Shown: positions 54,867-64,000 of the stretch, in pieces
How the letters are laid out: the number at the start of each line of letters is the position of its first letter
How positions within the stretch are numbered: the first letter of the stretch is position 1
Assembly: GCF_024505145.1 (NCBI RefSeq)
Contig: NZ_JANIAA010000019.1
Span: 105,556 to 169,555 of the forward strand
DNA: 64,000 bases
Reading direction: 5' to 3'
Source: Streptomyces rugosispiralis
GTDB lineage: Bacteria > Actinomycetota > Actinomycetes > Streptomycetales > Streptomycetaceae
Translations under genes and position numbers: made by a program
The notes under the pieces: generated by a model
Seen by the model: only the letters and a program-made list of their open reading frames with translations
What the model was told of the DNA's origin: nothing
The model's database searches: none

Positions 54867-57194
54867 TCAGTTCTCACTCTGACGTGACGGACCCGTATCT
54901 TCCGCCTCATCCGCCTCGATCCTCCGGGCGGTGCGCCGCAGCGACCGCGCCACCGCGGGATCCCCGCCGAGCCGGTCCATCGCGTCCGCCGCATGGCGCG
55001 CCAGCTCGGCGTACAGCCCGGTGTCACCGCAGGTCCGGGCGGCCGCGGCGGTCTCCGCCCAGGTGCGCAGCGCCTCCCTCGGCCGCCCCGAGCGCTCCTG
55101 GGCGTCCGCGGTGCCGCCGAGCGCCCGCGCATACCCCGGCCGGTCGCCCGCGCGGCGGCAGGCGGCCGCGGCGGCGCGCCAGTCGCGCAGCGCCTCGCCC
55201 CACCGCCCGGCGTAGCCGTGGACGGTGCCGAGCCGTGCGTACAGCCGGGCCGCCGCGGGCGTGTCCCGGCGGCTCAGCCGCAGCTCAAGGGCGCGTCCGT
55301 ACCAGTCGGCCGCCCGGTGCCAGTCCTCCAGCGTCTGGTAGGTGCCGCCGATCGACTCCAGCGCACGGCCGGTCGTATACGGATCGCCCGAGGCTCGGGC
55401 GGCCTCCAGGGCGCTCTTGTAGCGGGCGAGGGCCTTGTCCACCCGGCCCGCCCCGCCGTCCAGATCGCCGAGGTTCAGCAGCGCGGCCGCCCGCTCCACC
55501 GGCAGATCGCGGCGCCGGGCCACGTCCAGCACCAGCTGATGCAGCCCGTACAGCTCCACCGCGGCGCCCTCGAAGCCCCGGTGGGCGGTCAGGGCGTGGG
55601 TCAGTGCGGCCACCAACCGCCGTGCCAGGGTGTCGAGTTGACCGGTCTCCACGGCCATCCGGGCGGCCTCGATCAGCGTGGGCAGCCGTTCCTCCAGCCA
55701 GCCCGCCGCCTCCGCCGACGACGAAAACCGCAGCGGCTTCGGCATCCCGGCCAGCTTCTTCCGGCCCGGTGAACCGGCCGGCTCGGCGGCCAGCCGGCAG
55801 GCGTGCAGCTGCCGTACGGCGCGCTCCAGCATCCGCGCCCGCGCCAGCTCCACCTCGGCCGGGCGCTCCTCGACCGCCAGCCGCTCCCGCAGCAGCGGAT
55901 CGAGACAGCCGGGGACCAGGTAGCGGCCGGTGCCGCGCGGGCGCAGCATCCCGTACGCGGCGAAGCCCTCCAGCGCCGCCTCGCCGTCCGCCACCGAGCA
56001 GCCGGCCAGCGCGGAGGCGATCTGGGCGTCGGCGGATCCGCCGGGCGCCATCACCAGCAGCCGCAGCATCCGGGCGGCGGCGGACGGCAGCGCGGCGTAG
56101 GCCAGCCGGAAGGCGCGGGTCAGCGGGCGGGCGCCGTGGTCGAGGTCGCCGTCGTCCGACGGCAGTTCGCTCAGCCGGGCCAGGGCGTCGGCCACCGATG
56201 CCTGGGGGCGGGCGGCGAGCCAGCCGCCGACCAGGACGAGCGCCGCGGGCTGGCCCGCGCACTCCTCGACCAGGGACTGCGCGGCCACCGGATCGCAGGT
56301 GATCCGGGTGGGGCCGGTGTACTGCGCCAGCAGCCCGACCGCCGCGCTCACATCCAGCCCGCCCACCGTGCACGGCCGCACATCCGGCACCCCGGTCAGC
56401 GGGCCGCGCGAGACGGCGACCACCAGACAGTCGGGCTCGTCGGGCAGCAGCGCGTCCACCTGCTCGGCCCCGGCCACGTCGTCGAGCAGCAGCAGCACCC
56501 GCTTGCCGTCGAACGCCTCGCGCAGCGCCTCGCCCAGATCGTCCTCGTCCGCGCCCGGCGGGGCGCTCCCACCGAGCCGTCCCAGCAGCTCACGGGCGGT
56601 GCGCTCGATGGGCACGGGGTCCCCGGCGGAGGTGGTCAGCCGGGCGCTCAGCACCCCGTCGGGGTAGTCGTCGGCGAGCCGCCGGGCGAGCTCCTCGGCC
56701 AGCGCGGTACGGCCCCAGCCGGGGCGGCCCGCGATCAGCAGCACCCGGCTGCGGGCGGCCTTGCGGCCGGCGAGAGTGTCCAGGCCCGCGCGCTCGATAT
56801 CGGCCCGCAGCGAGAGCAGCTCCCGCCGCCGCCCGGCGAACCCCCGCCCCACGGAGGCGGCCGCCGCGAACAGCACGGCCCGGGTGGCCCCGCTCCACAC
56901 CCCGCCGTCCTGGGCGTTGGCGACGGAGCGCCGCTGCCGCGGTGGGGTGCCGGAGGAGGATGTCTCAGCTTCCGGCGGACGGCCCGGAGCGGATTCCGGA
57001 CGGCCGGGAGCGGATTCCGGCGGACGGCCGGGAGCGGATTCCGGATGGCCGGGAGCGGACGAAGTGGATGAAGCGGACGCGGCGGGCGGCGGCTGCCGCT
57101 TCCCTGGGGCCGCCGGCTCCCCATCGGCGTCGACCGCCTGCTCCGCCACGGGCCCACTCCCGTCCACCTGCGCGTACGAGCCCCTTCGGCTCAC
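54867..57194 (-). CDS. NB-ARC-like NTPase with tetratricopeptide repeats, degenerate P-loop
   Basis: A 775-residue STAND-type protein. Residues 1-90 are disordered and hold an ESAPGRPP repeat. An AAA/NB-ARC-like ATPase follows (about 120-420): the P-loop is AGRPGWGRTALAEEL, with Arg where Lys is expected, and Walker B is RVLLLLDDVAGAEQV. After a winged-helix-like segment (RLAYAALPSAAARMLRLLVM), residues ~545-755 form about five TPR units (for example GRALESIGGTYQTLEDWHRA and ARLYARLGTVHGYAGRWGEA). There is no N-terminal SARP DNA-binding domain. The GTG at 57194 is the likely start. Such proteins are signalling switches or regulators; here the role is unknown. Confidence 0.82.
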   Translation of the reverse strand: MSRRGSYAQVDGSGPVAEQAVDADGEPAAPGKRQPPPAASASSTSSAPGHPESAPGRPPESAPGRPESAPGRPPEAETSSSGTPPRQRRSVANAQDGGVWSGATRAVLFAAAASVGRGFAGRRRELLSLRADIERAGLDTLAGRKAARSRVLLIAGRPGWGRTALAEELARRLADDYPDGVLSARLTTSAGDPVPIERTARELLGRLGGSAPPGADEDDLGEALREAFDGKRVLLLLDDVAGAEQVDALLPDEPDCLVVAVSRGPLTGVPDVRPCTVGGLDVSAAVGLLAQYTGPTRITCDPVAAQSLVEECAGQPAALVLVGGWLAARPQASVADALARLSELPSDDGDLDHGARPLTRAFRLAYAALPSAAARMLRLLVMAPGGSADAQIASALAGCSVADGEAALEGFAAYGMLRPRGTGRYLVPGCLDPLLRERLAVEERPAEVELARARMLERAVRQLHACRLAAEPAGSPGRKKLAGMPKPLRFSSSAEAAGWLEERLPTLIEAARMAVETGQLDTLARRLVAALTHALTAHRGFEGAAVELYGLHQLVLDVARRRDLPVERAAALLNLGDLDGGAGRVDKALARYKSALEAARASGDPYTTGRALESIGGTYQTLEDWHRAADWYGRALELRLSRRDTPAAARLYARLGTVHGYAGRWGEALRDWRAAAAACRRAGDRPGYARALGGTADAQERSGRPREALRTWAETAAAARTCGDTGLYAELARHAADAMDRLGGDPAVARSLRRTARRIEADEAEDTGPSRQSEN
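56985..57065. repeat. Coding repeat in the N-terminus of the NTPase/TPR gene
   Basis: Four copies of a ~21-27 bp unit built on GGATTCCGGACGGCCGGGAGC encode ESAPGRP(P). Confidence 0.88.
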
Positions 57195-57355
57195 TATGAG
57201 CGTAGTTCACTCCGCGTCAGGTACCCGGTACTCGCGGCCCACAGCACGGACCGAAAATCACTCCATCGGATCTTCACCGAGGCCGAGCGGGGGCCATGTC
57301 GCCCCCTCAGTGGGCTCAGGCGCCCCATCAGTGGTCCATGCGCCCCATCAGCGGC

Positions 57356-57982
57356 TCAGGCGTCGAAGGGCCGGGCCGGCCATGAGGCGTCGGCGGGCCG
57401 GAGGGCGTCGAGGCCGTCGCCGGAGAGCGCCGCCCGCAGCGCCAGCGCGCCCACCGCGAGGCAGTTGTTGTGCAGCTCGCCCGCGAGCGCGCCACGCACC
57501 AGCTCCTCCAGGGGCACCCGGGCGAGCTCCATGTCGGCCTCCTCCTCGGAGACCTCGAACCGCTCGCCCTCGGCCGCGGAGACCTCCCGGGCCAGGAAGA
57601 TCCGCACGGCCTCGTCACAGCCGCCGGGCGAGGTGTAGACGTCGATGAGGACCCGCCAGTCCTCGGCCTTGACGTGCGCCTCCTCGTACAGCTCCCGCTG
57701 GGCGGCGTGCAGCGGGTTCTCACCGGGGATGTCCAGGAGACCGGCCGGGATCTCCCACAGCCGCTGGCGCACCGGGTGCCGGTACTGCCGCAACACGATC
57801 ACGCGGTCGTCCTGGTCCAGGGCGAGGACGGCGACGGAGCCGGGGTGGACCTGGTAGTCGCGCTTGGCCCGGCTCCCGTCGGGCATCTCCACCTCGTCCG
57901 TGCGCACGCTCGTCTTGTTGCCGGTGAACGGCGTGACGGTGGAGGTGACCGGCCATTCCTCGGGAGTGTCCTGGATGCGCAT
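57356..57982 (-). CDS. NUDIX hydrolase, ADP-ribose pyrophosphatase type
   Basis: A 208-residue NUDIX enzyme. The Nudix box runs from GLLDIPGE to RELYEEAHVKAEDW with all Glu residues for metal binding. Preceding VLRQYRHPVRQRLWEIPAGL is characteristic of ADP-ribose/NDP-sugar pyrophosphatases. The ATG at 57982 has GAGG 6 bases upstream. It lies 80 bases after pyrG in the same direction, and this pyrG-NUDIX pairing is conserved in actinobacteria. Substrate is inferred from the family. Confidence 0.92.
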   Translation of the reverse strand: MRIQDTPEEWPVTSTVTPFTGNKTSVRTDEVEMPDGSRAKRDYQVHPGSVAVLALDQDDRVIVLRQYRHPVRQRLWEIPAGLLDIPGENPLHAAQRELYEEAHVKAEDWRVLIDVYTSPGGCDEAVRIFLAREVSAAEGERFEVSEEEADMELARVPLEELVRGALAGELHNNCLAVGALALRAALSGDGLDALRPADASWPARPFDA

Positions 57983-58062
57983 GCTTGCCTCAGCGTCCTT
58001 TCCGCGTGCGGTTGACGGGGCGGTGGGCCGCGCCGGCCGCCCGCCCCTGCCAACCGTAGCGG

Positions 58063-59739
<1,677 letters not shown>

Positions 59740-60144
59740 GAGGGGGCTCCCGTGGTCGCGTCGTGAGGGTGCGTACGACAGCCGCTCCGGATTCCGGGGG
59801 CGCCGTCGCTGAGGTTCGGGGGTTTTGTGCCCGCCGCTCCACGGGCTACCAGGGTATCAGCGCCCCGGAGCGGTCGTTGCTGACCTGGTTCCCTCGTTCG
59901 GTCTGCGCAACCGCCCGAACACCATGCGTGACCTGGCCACCCGATCGGCCGTGAGATGCGAGCCACGATGTGGACGGGCTCGAGCGGATCACCGTTGTCC
60001 GTCGTATCCTCATCGGACGCACGCATGCGAGCCACCCCGGCACGGCACCACCAGCACGCCCCCGGAACAAGAGCTCGTCAGAATTTTCCGAGACCGTAAG
60101 AAGCGCCCTCCGGGGTGATACGGCCGTTCGAATGGGGAATGCAC
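59740..60144. other. Divergent promoter region of pyrG and the GH15 gene
   Basis: No gene is supported in these 405 bases. TTGTCC...TATCCT around 59994-60010 is a weak promoter-like pair for the rightward gene. No strong hairpin or riboswitch-like structure was recognised on either strand. Confidence 0.4.
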
Positions 60145-61947
60145 GTGGCCGGGCGTATCGAGGATTACGCACTGATTGGTGATATGCAGACGGCCGCCCT
60201 CGTCTGCAGAGACGGGACCGTCGACTGGCTGTGCCTGCCGAGGTTCGACTCCCATGCCGTCTTCGCCGGCCTGCTGGGGACCGAGGAGCACGGCTTCTGG
60301 CGGCTGGGGCCCGCCGCCCCCGCGGGGAGTCCGGCGCCCGCCGCCGACCGCCGCCGCTACCGCGGCGACTCGCTGGTACTGGAAGCGGAGTGGGACACTC
60401 CGCGCGGCACGGTCCGTGTGATCGACTTCATGCCGCCCCGTGACGGCGCCCCGCAACTGGTGCGGATCGTCGAGGGGGTCAGCGGCCGGGTGCCGATGCG
60501 CTCGGCGCTGCGGATGCGGTTCTCCTACGGCTGGGTCGTGCCCTGGGTGCACCGGGTGGACACCCGTACCGTCGCCGTCGCGGGACCGGACTCGGTGTGG
60601 CTGGACACCGAGGCCGACACCTACGGCAAGGACCTCACCACCTACTCCGACTTCACGGTGGGCCCCGGCGACCGGATCGCCTTCACCATCAGCTGGCAGC
60701 CCTCGCACAGCGAGCCGCCCGCCCTGCCCGAGCCGGAGGGCGCGCTGGAGGCCACCGAGGCGTTCTGGCGGGAGTGGGTCGAGCACTGTACGTACCACGG
60801 CCCCTACCGGGACGCGGTGGTCCGCTCGCTGATCACGCTGAAGGCGCTGACGTACGCCCCCACCGGCGGCATCGTCGCGGCGCCCACCACCTCCCTCCCC
60901 GAGGAGATCGGCGGCGTCCGGAACTGGGACTACCGCTTCACCTGGCTGCGGGACGCGGCGATCACCCTCTCCTCGCTGCTGCGCACCGGCTACCGCGAGG
61001 AGGCCCGTGCCTGGCGCGAATGGCTGCTGCGCGCGGTCGCGGGCGACCCGGAGAACCTCCAGATCATGTACGGCATCGCGGGCGAGCGGGAGTTGGCCGA
61101 GGCCGAGCTGACCTGGCTGCCCGGCTATGAGAACTCCCAGCCGGTCCGGGTCGGCAACGGCGCGGCGGGCCAGCTCCAACTGGACGTCTACGGCGAGGTC
61201 ACCGAGGCGCTGCACCTGGCCCATATGACGGGTCTGGCGCGCAACGACTACGCGAGCGTGCTCCAGCTCAAGCTCATCGGCTATCTGGAGGACCACTGGG
61301 ACGAGCCGGACGAGGGCATCTGGGAGGTGCGCGGGCCGCGCCGCCACTTCGTGCACTCCAAGGTGATGGCCTGGGTCGCGGTCGACCGCACCGTCAAGCT
61401 GATCGAATCCGGCGATGTGGACGGGCCGTTGGAGCGCTGGCGGGAGCTGCGCGACGAGATCCACCGGGACGTCTGCGAGCGGGGCTACGACGCCGAGCGG
61501 AACACCTTCACCCAGTCCTACGGCTCCAAGGAGCTGGACGCCTCGCTGCTGCTCATCCCGCAGATGGGGTTCCTGCCGCCGGACGACAAGCGGGTCATCG
61601 GCACCATCGAGGCGATCCAGCGGGAGCTGTCGACCGAGGACGGCTTCGTGATGCGCTACCCCACCGCGGGCGAGGACGCCGGGGTGGACGGTCTCGAGGG
61701 CGACGAAGGGGCCTTCCTGGCCTGCTCGTTCTGGCTCGCCGACGACCTGGCGATGATCGGCCGGGTGGACGAGGCCCGCAAGCTCTTCGAGAAGCTGCTC
61801 GCGCTCCGCAACGACCTCGGGCTGCTGGCCGAGGAGTGGGACCCGCGCAACCAGCGCCAGGTGGGCAACTTCCCGCAGGCGTTCAGCCATGTGCCGCTGA
61901 TCGACACCGCGCTGCGGCTGACCGCGTCCGGCGCGTACGGAGGCTGA
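60145..61947 (+). CDS. GH15-family glycoside hydrolase (glucoamylase/trehalase-like)
   Basis: A 600-residue enzyme. The GTG at 60145 (MAGRIEDYALIGDMQTAALV) follows GGGGA by 6 bases and matches the usual start; an ATG at 60139 is in frame. The N-terminal beta domain (1-230) has VDWLCLPRFDSHAVFAGLLG. The (alpha/alpha)6 barrel has GGVRNWDYRFTWLRDAAITL, GIWEVRGPRRHFVHSKVMAW (general acid Glu) and LAEEWDPRNQRQVGNFPQAF (general base Glu). There is no signal peptide, so it is cytoplasmic. Mycobacterial relatives are trehalases, so trehalose is a likely substrate, but other alpha-glucosides remain possible. Confidence 0.92.
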   Translation: MAGRIEDYALIGDMQTAALVCRDGTVDWLCLPRFDSHAVFAGLLGTEEHGFWRLGPAAPAGSPAPAADRRRYRGDSLVLEAEWDTPRGTVRVIDFMPPRDGAPQLVRIVEGVSGRVPMRSALRMRFSYGWVVPWVHRVDTRTVAVAGPDSVWLDTEADTYGKDLTTYSDFTVGPGDRIAFTISWQPSHSEPPALPEPEGALEATEAFWREWVEHCTYHGPYRDAVVRSLITLKALTYAPTGGIVAAPTTSLPEEIGGVRNWDYRFTWLRDAAITLSSLLRTGYREEARAWREWLLRAVAGDPENLQIMYGIAGERELAEAELTWLPGYENSQPVRVGNGAAGQLQLDVYGEVTEALHLAHMTGLARNDYASVLQLKLIGYLEDHWDEPDEGIWEVRGPRRHFVHSKVMAWVAVDRTVKLIESGDVDGPLERWRELRDEIHRDVCERGYDAERNTFTQSYGSKELDASLLLIPQMGFLPPDDKRVIGTIEAIQRELSTEDGFVMRYPTAGEDAGVDGLEGDEGAFLACSFWLADDLAMIGRVDEARKLFEKLLALRNDLGLLAEEWDPRNQRQVGNFPQAFSHVPLIDTALRLTASGAYGG

Positions 61948-62002
61948 CCCCCGGTCCGGGCCCGGTGAGGGCCCGGACACCCCACGTCCGGGCTCGGCCC
62001 GC

Positions 62003-62222
62003 TGGGCGGCGTCCGCCGGGCGGCGTCCGCCGGGCGGGCCCAGGCGGGTCGAGGCGGCGCATCGAACAAGCGGCTGAGCAGGTCGGAGGAAGTCCGCTAC
62101 GGTTCGGGCAGCGCCCCAAAGGGGCGCGGGGCTGTATCGATGTGCGGCTCCGCCGCGCGGGCGCGACCAGCCACGACGGCGCCGCAGTCGGCCGACGCCC
62201 CATCCCGGCACTCCCAGCGGAG
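62003..62222. repeat. Intergenic repeats: 14-bp tandem and widespread Streptomyces palindromic element
   Basis: GGGCGGCGTCCGCC occurs twice in tandem at about 62003-62036. From 62107, CGCCCCAAAGGGGCG forms a hairpin, followed by CGGGGCTGTATCGATGTG, GCGGCTCCGCCGC and a segment rich in CGACCAGCCACGACGG, ending near GTCGGCCGACG. I recall close versions of this string in many Streptomyces intergenic regions. The gap 61948-62238 holds no gene. Confidence 0.7.
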
Positions 62223-62238
62223 CGCTTAACGTAGCGGC

Positions 62239-63891
62239 ATGGAACCCCAGGGAACGATCACCGTGGCGCGGGCCCTCGGCCTTCCCGCCCTGCGCCGCGG
62301 GCTCCCCGAGGTGGTGTCCGGGCAGGAGCTGCTGGACCGCCCGGTGCGCTGGGTGCACGCGGGCGAGGCGCCGAACATCGCCGCGCTGCTCAAGGGCGGT
62401 GAGCTGCTGCTGACCACCGGCCTCGGGGTCGGGCCGCGCCCCGCCGAGCAGCGCGCCTTCGTCCGCCGGCTCGCCGAGCGGGGCATCGCGGCGCTGGTGG
62501 TGGAGCTGGGCCCCCGGTTCCGCACCCTGCCGGGGCCGGTGGTGGACACCGCGCGCTCATGCGGGCTGCCGCTGGTGCAGCTCCATCGCGAGGTGCCGTT
62601 CGTCACGGTCACCGAGGAGATCCACACCGAGATCGTCAATGAGCACTACGCCCTGCTGCGCCAGGCCGATGTGGTGCACCGGCAGGCCACCGAGGTGCTG
62701 CTGCGCGGCGGCGGGGTGCCGGAGATCCTGCGCCACTTCGCCGCCTTCGCGGCCAATCCGGTCTTCCTGGAGACCCCCGACGGACAGCTGCTGTACGCGG
62801 CGGGGCCGGGCGGTGCGCCCCCGGCGGGCGCCGCCGACCCGCTCCAGGTCTGGGAGGGGCTGCGGGCACCGCGCGCGGCCGAGCGGCCGGAACCTCCGGC
62901 GGGCAGCGTGATCGCGGACATCCCGGGCGGCGGGGCAGGCCCCGGTGCCGTACGGGCGCGGCTGACCGTCCTTCCGGTGGCGGGACCGCTGGGCCCGGTG
63001 CACCGGATCGCCGCCGAGCGGACGGCGGATCTGCTGGCGGTGGTGCTGCTGCGGGCGCGTCAGGAGGAGGAGCTGGCGGCGCGCGGGCGCGGGGACTTCC
63101 TCACCGATCTCGCCGAGGGCCGGATCGAGGCGTCGGACGCCCCCGCCCAGGCCCGGGTGCTGGGCTTCCGGCCGGGCCCGGGCGGGCCGCTGCTGCCGGT
63201 GGTGATGCGGCTGGTGGAGGATCCGCGGCCGCTGGCCGGGGGCGGGGAGAGCTGGGCGGCGCTGGCCCACGCCGTGCAGGAGGAGCTGGCCGGGGTCGGG
63301 GTGCCGGTGCTGCTCGGCGTACGGCTTCCGGAGGGACGGATTCCGCTGCTGGCGGGGCTGCGCGGCGCGACCGAGCGGAGCGCGGTGGCCGAGCGGATCG
63401 CGGCGGCGCTGCGGGCCGGGGTGGACCGGGCCTGGCCGGACCGGACCGGCGCCCGGCCGCCGGTGGTGGTCGCCGGGCTCGCGGTCGGCTGGGACGCGGC
63501 CGGAGCCGAGCTGCGGCACGCGGCGGAGGCGGCGAACGCGGCCTGCGGACCGCTGCCCGACCGGGGCTGGTACGACGTACGGAGCCTGGATGTCGACCTG
63601 TTGCTGTGGCGACTGCGCGAGCACGGCGATCTGGCCGCGTTCGTCGACCGGGTGATCGGTCCGCTGCTGGCCCACGACCGCACCGCCCGCCCGCCGCTGG
63701 TGCCGACGCTGGAGACGTATCTGCGGCATGCGGGGCGCAAGGCGGAGACGGCCCGCGCACTGCACCTCAACCGCCAGACGCTGTACGACCGGCTGGCCCG
63801 GATCGCGTCACTGCTGGGCAGCGATCTGGAGGATCCCCGGACGGTGCTCGCCCTGGGGGTGGCCCTCCAGGCCCGCCGCCATGTGCGGTGA
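62239..63891 (+). CDS. PucR-family transcriptional regulator
   Basis: A 550-residue PucR/CdaR-type regulator. The N-terminal PucR domain (about 7-125: TVARALGLPALRRGLPEVVS, PVRWVHAGEAPNIAALLKGG, ELLLTTGLGVGPRPAEQRAF) is followed by a GGDEF-like middle and a C-terminal helix-turn-helix (~490-545: TLETYLRHAGRKAETARALH, LNRQTLYDRLARIASLLGSD). PucR proteins sense purine-catabolism or related metabolites. Starts at ATG 62239 with AACG...GCGG upstream and no clear ribosome site. The genes it controls probably lie beyond the right edge. Confidence 0.9.
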   Translation: MEPQGTITVARALGLPALRRGLPEVVSGQELLDRPVRWVHAGEAPNIAALLKGGELLLTTGLGVGPRPAEQRAFVRRLAERGIAALVVELGPRFRTLPGPVVDTARSCGLPLVQLHREVPFVTVTEEIHTEIVNEHYALLRQADVVHRQATEVLLRGGGVPEILRHFAAFAANPVFLETPDGQLLYAAGPGGAPPAGAADPLQVWEGLRAPRAAERPEPPAGSVIADIPGGGAGPGAVRARLTVLPVAGPLGPVHRIAAERTADLLAVVLLRARQEEELAARGRGDFLTDLAEGRIEASDAPAQARVLGFRPGPGGPLLPVVMRLVEDPRPLAGGGESWAALAHAVQEELAGVGVPVLLGVRLPEGRIPLLAGLRGATERSAVAERIAAALRAGVDRAWPDRTGARPPVVVAGLAVGWDAAGAELRHAAEAANAACGPLPDRGWYDVRSLDVDLLLWRLREHGDLAAFVDRVIGPLLAHDRTARPPLVPTLETYLRHAGRKAETARALHLNRQTLYDRLARIASLLGSDLEDPRTVLALGVALQARRHVR

Positions 63892-63926
63892 CACGGCGGC
63901 GGGCCGCCCCCCCTGACGCGGACGCG

Positions 63927-64000
63927 GCCCGCCCCCCCCCCCCCGGCCCCCCCCCCGCGGACCCCCCCGTCGCCCGGCGGGGGGGGGCGCCCCCCCCCCC
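63927..64000. other. Low-complexity C/G homopolymer tail, probable sequence artefact
   Basis: The last ~75 bases contain C runs of 7-14 and a G run of 8, unlike the rest of the window. This looks like a low-quality contig end, not biology. Nothing can be annotated. Confidence 0.8.

Overview
The window is high-GC actinobacterial DNA. Codons end mostly in G or C, GTG and TTG starts are frequent, genes overlap by ATGA or GTGA, and the families present (streptogrisins, a subtilisin-inhibitor-like protein, LAXTG surface proteins, a gvpO-type gas vesicle cluster, one TTA codon) all point to Streptomyces. From memory, the order dnaE2 - sepF-like - der - plsC - cmk - tyrA - aroH - rluB - scpB - scpA - parA - ald - NUDIX - pyrG - GH15 - pucR matches the core chromosome around SCO17xx of S. 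coelicolor. This looks like a core arm with accessory insertions, not a mobile island.

Layout. 1-12.6 kb: the start of a carboxyltransferase gene, a sortase-anchored chitin/cellulose-active LPMO, an MFS/metallo-hydrolase/TetR operon, an OhrR/Ohr peroxide pair with a palindromic operator, a secreted lipase with a TTA codon, and an SOS-type mutagenesis pair (dnaE2 plus an inactive Y-family polymerase) behind a LexA-like box. 12.6-17.4 kb: a secreted protease-inhibitor (SSI family, P1 Lys) beside two streptogrisins, with a slipin between them. 17.4-23 kb: a polar amino-acid-type ABC transporter operon with an FAD/NAD(P)-binding protein and the internally deleted remnant of a luciferase-like monooxygenase. 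23-32.5 kb: a DUF5685-type protein with an extreme cysteine tail, a SepF paralogue, a glutaryl-CoA dehydrogenase, a DHA2 exporter, a tandem array of DnaA-box-like sites in front of a PIG-V-like mannosyltransferase, a PAP2 phosphatase and an I78 inhibitor.

32.8-38.2 kb: a compact gas vesicle operon gvpO-A-F-G-J-L-S-K (no gvpY/gvpZ seen), followed in the same direction by an orphan cytochrome oxidase subunit I, then a convergent WYL regulator. 39-43 kb: a glycosyltransferase with a coupled unknown protein, and a coupled pair of unknown genes. 43-62 kb: housekeeping operons for ribosome assembly, lipid and nucleotide synthesis, aromatic amino acids, chromosome segregation (ParA, ScpA, ScpB), alanine dehydrogenase, a large NTPase/TPR protein, NUDIX hydrolase, CTP synthase and a GH15 hydrolase. 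62.2-63.9 kb: a PucR-type regulator. The last ~75 bases are homopolymer runs that look like poor contig-end sequence.

Two general features stand out. Short tandem repeats, mostly with units that are multiples of three, are very common both inside genes (disordered linkers and tails) and just past stop codons. Dispersed palindromic intergenic repeats and one MITE-like element (47741-47957) are also present. No rRNA, tRNA, CRISPR array, integrase or complete insertion sequence was seen.
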